Positions 59,301 through 64,000 of a DNA stretch of 64,000 bases are shown here, piece by piece. The stretch comes from a virus. The notes under the pieces were generated by a model. It was given only the letters and a program-made list of their open reading frames with translations, did not search any database and was not told where the DNA came from. The DNA is taken from positions 62,001 to 126,000 of the IMG/VR virus record IMGVR_UViG_3300047499_000113; one strand, 5' to 3'. A program made the position numbers and the translations under genes. Within the stretch, counting starts at the first letter, position 1, and every line of letters starts with the position of its first letter.

Positions 59301-61048
59301 CCCGGTGAACCTTGGGAGCCTTGCGGGCCTGTGCTTCCGGTCGGTCCAACATCTCCGGTCGCACCTTGGGGCCCAGTCGCTCCCGTCGATCCAACAGGCC
59401 CGGTCTCTCCCTGTGGGCCAGTTGAACCTGTAGGTCCGATGTTTCCCGTAGGTCCTTGGGGCCCGGTGCTACCGGTGACACCGGGAGATCCCTGGGGGCC
59501 AGTCGCGCCAATCGGACCGGTCTGGCCCTGGGGACCAGTTGCGCCAGTAACACCCGGAGACCCTTGCGGGCCAGTAGACCCCGTAATCCCAGGGCTTCCC
59601 TGCGGGCCAGTGGCACCTGTAACCCCGGGAGATCCCTGACTACCCTGCGGGCCTGTAGCGCCGGTGGCCCCGTCCGGCCCTGTAGCTCCAGTGGAACCAA
59701 TTGGCCCGGTAGAACCCTGAGGGCCAGTGCTGCCGGTAACTCCTGGTGACCCTTGAGTGCCCTGCGGGCCAGTGGCACCTGTAACCCCGGGAGATCCCTG
59801 TTCACCTTGCGGGCCGGTCGCTCCCGTGGCTCCGACGTCACCCGTAGGACCCTGAGGTCCAGTTGCGCCAGTCGATCCTTGCTGTCCAGTCGGCCCTTGG
59901 GGACCTGTAGACCCCGTTACTCCGGGAGAACCTTGATCCCCTTGAGGGCCAGTTGCTCCCGTTGGTCCGATGCTGCCAGTCGATCCCTGGGGGCCAGTTG
60001 CTCCCGTGACTCCTGGGCTGCCCTGATCGCCCTGAGGACCTGTAGAACCGGTCGGTCCAATAGAGCCCGTTGATCCTTGCGGACCCGTGGCTCCAGTTGC
60101 TCCTTGGGGCCCAGTTGCACCGGTAGAACCAACAGGTCCCGTGGACCCGGTGACTCCTGGAGAGCCTTGGCTGCCTTGCGGTCCTGTAGCTCCAGTGGCA
60201 CCATCTACGCCAGTTGCGCCTTGAGGGCCCGTGGTACCTTGAGGACCGGTCGAGCCCGTGACACCAGGGGAACCCTGCTGGCCCTGAGGACCCGTGGACC
60301 CCGTGACACCCGGCGAGCCTTGATCTCCCTGTGGACCGGTTGCCCCTGTAGCACCTTGGGGACCTTGCGGGCCTGTAGCGCCAGTGGAACCGACTTCTCC
60401 AGTCGGCCCTTGCGCTCCGGTTGAGCCAGTTACGCCTGGCGATCCTTGCTGTCCTTGCGGTCCTGTGGCGCCCGTAGCCCCGTCGACACCCGTCGCACCC
60501 TGGGGACCCGTTGCGCCTGTGGAGCCGACTGGTCCGGTTTCTCCTTGCGGGCCAGTAGAACCGGTGACGCCAGGGGTCCCCTGATCACCCTGAGGTCCCG
60601 TCGCGCCTGGAGAACCCTGCTGCCCTTGCGGACCGGTCGGACCAGTAACTCCATCATTGCCTTGAGGCCCGGTCGGACCAGTAACTCCCGGAGAACCCTG
60701 CGGGCCTTGGGGACCGGTCGGTCCAGTCGCGCTGAGAGGCCCTGTAACTCCAGAGGGGCTGAGTGAATAAATCTGACCGGTGTCAGTGATGTAGAGGTCC
60801 CAAGGCAGACCGCTCGGAGTGAGGATTTGGAGAGGCGGAGCTAGTCCGGTCGGCGACAAACCCGTGTACGGCACGAAACCGACATAGCTCATCGCCAGAT
60901 CGAGATCTGGCTTCAGCGAGTCATCGTCGAGATAGATATCGACGTAGATCGTCGCATTCGAGACACCAGTGATCACCGCGCCCGCGTCGATGACATTCTC
61001 GAGCGCAGTCTGATTGATCGGGTTGGACTGGTATCTATAGATGCCCAT
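56345..61048 (-). CDS. giant collagen-like tail fibre protein
   Basis: This 1567 aa protein has an N-terminal globular domain (residues about 1-100; [40 protein letters not shown]), then about 1360 residues of continuous Gly-X-Y triplets ([22 protein letters not shown]) and a C-terminal domain of about 98 residues ([38 protein letters not shown]) likely to trimerise. Collagen-like repeats form stiff triple helices. Thr at Y positions is abundant and is known in bacterial collagen-like proteins to be O-glycosylated. The ATG overlaps the stop of the next fibre gene (TAATG). It is probably a very long tail fibre or head fibre. Confidence 0.85.
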   Translation of the reverse strand: MGIYRYQSNPINQTALENVIDAGAVITGVSNATIYVDIYLDDDSLKPDLDLAMSYVGFVPYTGLSPTGLAPPLQILTPSGLPWDLYITDTGQIYSLSPSGVTGPLSATGPTGPQGPQGSPGVTGPTGPQGNDGVTGPTGPQGQQGSPGATGPQGDQGTPGVTGSTGPQGETGPVGSTGATGPQGATGVDGATGATGPQGQQGSPGVTGSTGAQGPTGEVGSTGATGPQGPQGATGATGPQGDQGSPGVTGSTGPQGQQGSPGVTGSTGPQGTTGPQGATGVDGATGATGPQGSQGSPGVTGSTGPVGSTGATGPQGATGATGPQGSTGSIGPTGSTGPQGDQGSPGVTGATGPQGSTGSIGPTGATGPQGDQGSPGVTGSTGPQGPTGQQGSTGATGPQGPTGDVGATGATGPQGEQGSPGVTGATGPQGTQGSPGVTGSTGPQGSTGPIGSTGATGPDGATGATGPQGSQGSPGVTGATGPQGSPGITGSTGPQGSPGVTGATGPQGQTGPIGATGPQGSPGVTGSTGPQGPTGNIGPTGSTGPQGETGPVGSTGATGPQGATGDVGPTGSTGPQGSQGSPGVTGATGSIGPQGSPGVIGATGPQGATGADGVTGATGPQGSPGITGATGPIGSTGSTGPQGPTGQIGSTGATGPQGTQGSPGVTGPTGPQGAQGSPGVTGSTGPQGQTGSTGPQGPTGSTGPQGPQGSPGVTGSTGPQGPTGDVGPTGATGPQGTQGSPGVTGATGAQGSTGPVGSTGATGPQGPTGPIGSTGATGPQGQQGSPGVTGSTGPQGQQGSPGVTGSTGPQGSTGSTGPQGSPGVKGATGPQGSTGPIGSTGATGPQGQTGPIGSTGATGPTGPVGSTGAIGPQGQQGSPGVTGVTGSTGPQGSQGSPGVTGPTGPTGPQGQTGPIGSTGATGPQGQQGSPGVTGATGPQGSQGSPGVTGATGPQGSTGPIGSTGATGPQGSTGPIGSTGATGPQGPQGSPGVTGNTGPTGPIGPQGSPGVTGTTGPQGPTGQIGSTGSTGPQGATGPVGSTGATGPTGPQGQQGSPGVTGSTGPQGATGPVGSTGATGPQGAQGSPGVTGSTGPIGSTGATGPHGPTGQIGATGPTGPQGATGPIGSTGATGPQGPQGSPGVTGSTGPQGPQGSPGVTGATGPQGATGPIGSTGATGPQGSQGSPGVTGSTGPIGSTGATGPQGSTGPIGPQGATGPIGATGATGPQGATGPTGAAGRTGATGPQGQQGSPGITGATGPQGPTGPIGATGATGPQGQTGPVGSTGSTGPQGPQGSPGVTGATGPQGLQGSPGVTGATGPTGPIGPQGAQGSPGATGPQGQQGSPGATGPQGATGPVGSQGPTGQIGPTGATGPQGATGPAGSTGATGPQGTQGSPGVTGSTGPQGAQGSPGVTGSTGPQGATGPTGAAGRTGATGPQGATGPQGQTGPQGATGPVGSTGATGPQGATGPSVTGPSYNDFLLACNDPVEVTNDYAATYSGSKVYRETWTNHATSTLLKSIDYTYSGSRVTQEVRKTYASDGVTVIGQVTITYTYSGNTLISYTEVRNI
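56640..60730 (-). repeat. Gly-X-Y collagen-like coding repeat, tract 1
   Basis: This is continuous 9-base periodicity, a Gly codon every third codon. The encoded repeat is extremely regular at amino-acid level (for example GATGPQG and GSPGVTG), while DNA copies vary at nearly all third positions. In the Gly codon, GGT, GGA, GGC and GGG are mixed. Long perfect DNA repeats are not seen, so the tract should be less prone to slippage than a simple repeat. It is the largest repetitive element in the window. Confidence 0.85.
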
Positions 61049-64000
61049 TACACGAGCTCAACGGTCACAACGACCTGGCTAACAGCAGGGGAAACGCTGG
61101 CTGTTTTTGTGGCCTGAATCGTCACTTGATCGCCGGCGTTGACGTTGACGGTGTGAAGCGTGTCCTGGCCAGTCGTCACGTTGCCGGCAACAGTCGCGGA
61201 GAGACTCGTGGTTGTGCCATTGACCTCCACCGTGTAAGTGATGGTGTTTGTAGAAGTGCTCGGCGAATTCTGCATCACGTAGAGATGCTGCAGAGTGCCG
61301 CTCCTCGTCACGCGCAAGCGATAGATATCTGAAGTTGCAGCGAGGCTCGAGACGTAGCCTGGATAGAGCCAGCGCGTTGCAGTCGTCGTCGCCATGCTGT
61401 CGGCGGCGAAGACGAGAATGGTGCCCGCGCCCGGACCTCGAGGTCCGGTGGGTCCGGTTACACCCGTGGGACCAGCCGGGCCAGTTGGACCAGTTGCACC
61501 TTGAGGCCCGGTCGGTCCCGTGGCTCCGATCGGTCCCGTGGCTCCTGTAGTGCCGAATGGTCCGGTGGGCCCAGTGAAGCCCGTAACGCCTGGCGATCCT
61601 TGCGGACCGATCGGACCTGTGGGCCCGGTGACACCGGTCACTCCGGGGCTGCCCTGCGGCCCAATCGGTCCAGTTGGACCAGTTGCACCCTGAGGTCCTG
61701 TTGCGCCGGTGACCCCCGGCGATCCTTGCGGACCGACAGGACCAGTCGGACCAGTGAATCCAGTTACTCCCGGGCTGCCATGCGGCCCGATCGGACCGGT
61801 GGGTCCAGTGACACCCGTTGCTCCCTGAGGCCCGGTGGGTCCAGTTGCGCCTTGCGGGCCAGTTGCACCCGTGACACCATTGGCCCCGGTCGGTCCTTGC
61901 GGGCCAGTGAATCCAGTGACGCCCGGCGATCCTTGAGGCCCGGTCGCGCCAGTGGGGCCAATGTCGCCGGTCGGGCCCTGAGGACCCGTAGCCCCCGTGA
62001 CTCCCGGAGAGCCTTGTGGTCCGATCGGACCCGTAGGTCCGGTTGCACCCGTGACCCCAGGAGAGCCTTGCGACCCGACCGGGCCGGTAGCACCTGTTGG
62101 TCCTATGTCACCAGTCGGTCCTTGAGGACCCGTGGCCCCTGTGACGCCAGGTGAGCCCTGCTCACCTTGGGGTCCAGTTGGACCCGTGGCTCCAGTGACT
62201 CCATCAGCACCGGTAGCCCCTTGCGGACCGGTTGCACCCGTCGGCCCGATATCGCCAGTCGGACCTTGAGGACCTGTAGCGCCAGTAACTCCAGGAGATC
62301 CCTGATCGCCTTGCGGACCGGTTGCACCCGTGACGCCGGGAGAACCTTGCGGCCCGATGGGGCCTGTAGCACCGGTGACGCCAGGTGAGCCCTGCGGTCC
62401 TGTGGCGCCGGTTGCTCCGTCAGCTCCCGTTGCTCCTTGCGGCCCAGTTGCCCCGGTAACACCCGGTGAGCCTTGAGGACCTGTTGCTCCTGTAACGCCA
62501 TCTACTCCGGTGGCTCCTTGAGGCCCGGTAGCACCGGTTGGGCCAATTTCTCCAGTTGGACCCTGCGGCCCAGTGGCGCCAGTCACCCCCGGTGAGCCCT
62601 GATCGCCTTGCGGACCTGTCGGTCCAGTGGTGCCTGTCACACCATCGGCGCCAGTGGCTCCTTGTGGTCCGGTAGCGCCCGTGACTCCAGGAGACCCTTG
62701 TTCACCTTGCGGGCCGGTCGCGCCCGTAGCACCGTCCGCTCCGGTCGCTCCTCGAGGACCGGTGGCGCCAGTCACACCATCAAAGCCAGTAGCACCCTGC
62801 GGACCAGTCGCTCCGGTAACTCCCGGGCTGCCCTGATCGCCTTGCGTACCAGTTGCTCCCGTGGGCCCAATGTCTCCCGTGGGCCCTTGCGGTCCAGTCG
62901 CTCCTGTAACGCCCGGCGAACCCTGCGGACCGAAGTCTCCAGTCGGGCCCTGAGGCCCGGTGGCTCCAGTTACACCATCTGCACCGGTCGGGCCCTGCGG
63001 ACCTGTGGCGCCCGTGGGACCGATATCGCCAGTTGGACCTTGTGGGCCGGTGGCTCCAGTGACTCCGGGTGACCCCTGCTCCCCTTGAGGCCCTGTCGCG
63101 CCCGTGACTCCATCAGCGCCCGTAGGACCCTGAGGACCAGTTGCTCCAGTCGGTCCAACATCACCAGTAGGACCCTGGGGACCTGTCGCGCCCGTAACTC
63201 CGGGTGAACCCTGATCACCTTGTGGACCCGTAGCACCCGTGACGCCATCAACTCCGGTAGCCCCTTGAGGTCCGGTGGCGCCGGTAACTCCATCGACACC
63301 TGTCGCGCCCTGAGGGCCTGTCGCCCCGGTAACGCCCGGCGAGCCTTGGTCTCCTTGCGGGCCGGTGGCTCCAGTAACTCCTGGGCTACCTTGATCGCCC
63401 TGCGGGCCCGTGGGACCGGTCGCGCCTGTGACACCGTCATTGCCCTGTGGTCCAGTGGCGCCCGTGGGTCCGATGTCACCAGTAGGCCCTTGAGGTCCTG
63501 TCGCGCCCGTAACTCCAGGAGATCCCTGGTCTCCCTGAGGACCCGTAGCGCCGGTCGCGCCATCAGGTCCAGTTGCACCCGTAAAGCCATCGGCACCAGT
63601 CGGTCCCTGTGGGCCAGTAGCTCCGGTGACTCCATCGGCACCCGTAGCCCCTTGTGGGCCGGTGGCTCCGGTGATACCCGGCGAGCCTTGATCACCTTGA
63701 GGCCCAGTTGGACCGGTGGCACCCGTGGCTCCGTCTGGACCCGTGGCTCCTGTGACTCCTGGAGATCCTTGATCGCCCTGGGGTCCAGTCGCTCCCGTAA
63801 CTCCGGGGGAACCCTGCGGTCCAGTCGCTCCTGTGGGACCAATATCACCAGTTGGTCCTTGGGGTCCTGTGGAGCCAGTAACCCCATCAGCTCCCGTCGC
63901 ACCTTGCGGTCCAGTTGCTCCGGTGACTCCGGGTGAACCTTGATCGCCTTGCGGACCTGTCGGACCGGTTGCCCCATCAGGTCCTGTGGCTCCCGTCACT
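61048..64000 (-). CDS. second giant collagen-like fibre protein, partial at right edge
   Basis: The ORF runs off the right edge, so its N-terminus is missing. At least 983 residues are present: about 860 of Gly-X-Y repeat rich in GATGPQG, GPTGATG and GSPGVTG, and a C-terminal domain of about 125 residues ([80 protein letters not shown]) that is beta-rich and resembles trimerisation heads of bacterial collagen-like proteins. Its stop overlaps the next gene's start (TAATG). It and the next gene form a fibre pair in tandem. Confidence 0.85.
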   Translation of the reverse strand, partial: VTGATGPDGATGPTGPQGDQGSPGVTGATGPQGATGADGVTGSTGPQGPTGDIGPTGATGPQGSPGVTGATGPQGDQGSPGVTGATGPDGATGATGPTGPQGDQGSPGITGATGPQGATGADGVTGATGPQGPTGADGFTGATGPDGATGATGPQGDQGSPGVTGATGPQGPTGDIGPTGATGPQGNDGVTGATGPTGPQGDQGSPGVTGATGPQGDQGSPGVTGATGPQGATGVDGVTGATGPQGATGVDGVTGATGPQGDQGSPGVTGATGPQGPTGDVGPTGATGPQGPTGADGVTGATGPQGEQGSPGVTGATGPQGPTGDIGPTGATGPQGPTGADGVTGATGPQGPTGDFGPQGSPGVTGATGPQGPTGDIGPTGATGTQGDQGSPGVTGATGPQGATGFDGVTGATGPRGATGADGATGATGPQGEQGSPGVTGATGPQGATGADGVTGTTGPTGPQGDQGSPGVTGATGPQGPTGEIGPTGATGPQGATGVDGVTGATGPQGSPGVTGATGPQGATGADGATGATGPQGSPGVTGATGPIGPQGSPGVTGATGPQGDQGSPGVTGATGPQGPTGDIGPTGATGPQGATGADGVTGATGPTGPQGEQGSPGVTGATGPQGPTGDIGPTGATGPVGSQGSPGVTGATGPTGPIGPQGSPGVTGATGPQGPTGDIGPTGATGPQGSPGVTGFTGPQGPTGANGVTGATGPQGATGPTGPQGATGVTGPTGPIGPHGSPGVTGFTGPTGPVGPQGSPGVTGATGPQGATGPTGPIGPQGSPGVTGVTGPTGPIGPQGSPGVTGFTGPTGPFGTTGATGPIGATGPTGPQGATGPTGPAGPTGVTGPTGPRGPGAGTILVFAADSMATTTATRWLYPGYVSSLAATSDIYRLRVTRSGTLQHLYVMQNSPSTSTNTITYTVEVNGTTTSLSATVAGNVTTGQDTLHTVNVNAGDQVTIQATKTASVSPAVSQVVVTVELV
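61436..64000 (-). repeat. Gly-X-Y collagen-like coding repeat, tract 2
   Basis: This is a second continuous Gly-X-Y tract of over 2.5 kb with the same triplets as tract 1 ([23 protein letters not shown]) and scrambled synonymous codons. It differs from tract 1 in having more GADGVTG and GDIGPTG units. It extends beyond the window edge. Confidence 0.85.

Noticed and set aside
56407-63977. Many open frames on both strands inside the collagen-like tracts
   Set aside because: They follow from the periodic Gly-X-Y repeat and its GC content. They carry only low-complexity sequence and have no start signals.
56640-64000. CRISPR array
   Set aside because: The repeats are short coding triplets with variable codons and no spacer/repeat alternation of constant length.

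Overview
The window is part of a large tailed bacteriophage with a contractile tail (a myovirus in Caudoviricetes). The evidence is a tail sheath with the standard C-terminal core, a tail tube, a tape measure protein, baseplate hub proteins including one with a peptidoglycan-hydrolase-like domain, neck-type structural proteins and tail-fibre proteins. They form one long minus-strand late block of tightly packed genes with 1-4 base TGATG/ATGA overlaps. I see no integrase, ribosomal or housekeeping gene that would point to a host chromosome. The DNA looks GC-rich by eye, except for some endonuclease genes. The host cannot be named from this sequence. No tRNA, rRNA or CRISPR array was recognised by eye.

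Layout. 1-10.6 kb (minus): hub protein running off the left edge, hub/lysozyme protein, its smaller paralogue, tape measure, two probable tail-assembly chaperones and tail tube, with a strong hairpin just after the tube gene. 10.7-16.8 kb: accessory genes on both strands, including four small nucleases (three HNH, one GIY-YIG), an AAA+ ATPase, a protein with repeated ASRIA-type helices, and two tandem proteins that share the C-terminus VAHVMES. 16.8-23.4 kb (plus): an operon-like run of mostly unknown proteins, with two coiled-coil proteins of matching architecture, a methyltransferase-like protein, a protein with a C-terminal J-domain and several small ORFs. 23.4-24.8 kb: an exported protein and an HNH nuclease. 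24.8-30.6 kb: a very large (1939 aa) tail sheath. 30.8-40.5 kb (minus): FmdB-type zinc ribbon, a frame-disrupted GIY-YIG/NUMOD3 homing endonuclease, neck/tail-completion-type proteins and an actin-like ATPase, with a plus-strand PHD-finger protein between them. 40.5-52.4 kb: DNA-ligase-like protein, UDP-glucose dehydrogenase, radical SAM protein, FkbM methyltransferase, three glycosyltransferase proteins carrying five catalytic-type domains, UDP-xylose synthase and an endonuclease VII. 52.4-64 kb (minus): a glycosidase-like TIM-barrel protein, two paralogous fibre/baseplate proteins, a second endonuclease VII and two giant collagen-like fibre proteins, the last running off the right edge.

Main idea. 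The nucleotide-sugar genes (UDP-glucose to UDP-glucuronate to UDP-xylose), five glycosyltransferase domains, an FkbM methyltransferase and a radical SAM enzyme lie in the same block as thousands of residues of Thr-rich collagen-like Gly-X-Y repeat. I infer a phage-encoded system that glycosylates its own collagen-like fibres, although modification of host surface glycans is an alternative. Other unusual items are the actin-like protein inside the neck-gene block, a canonical C4HC3 PHD finger, a J-domain protein, recurrent short peptide tags shared by unrelated proteins, and eight endonuclease loci.
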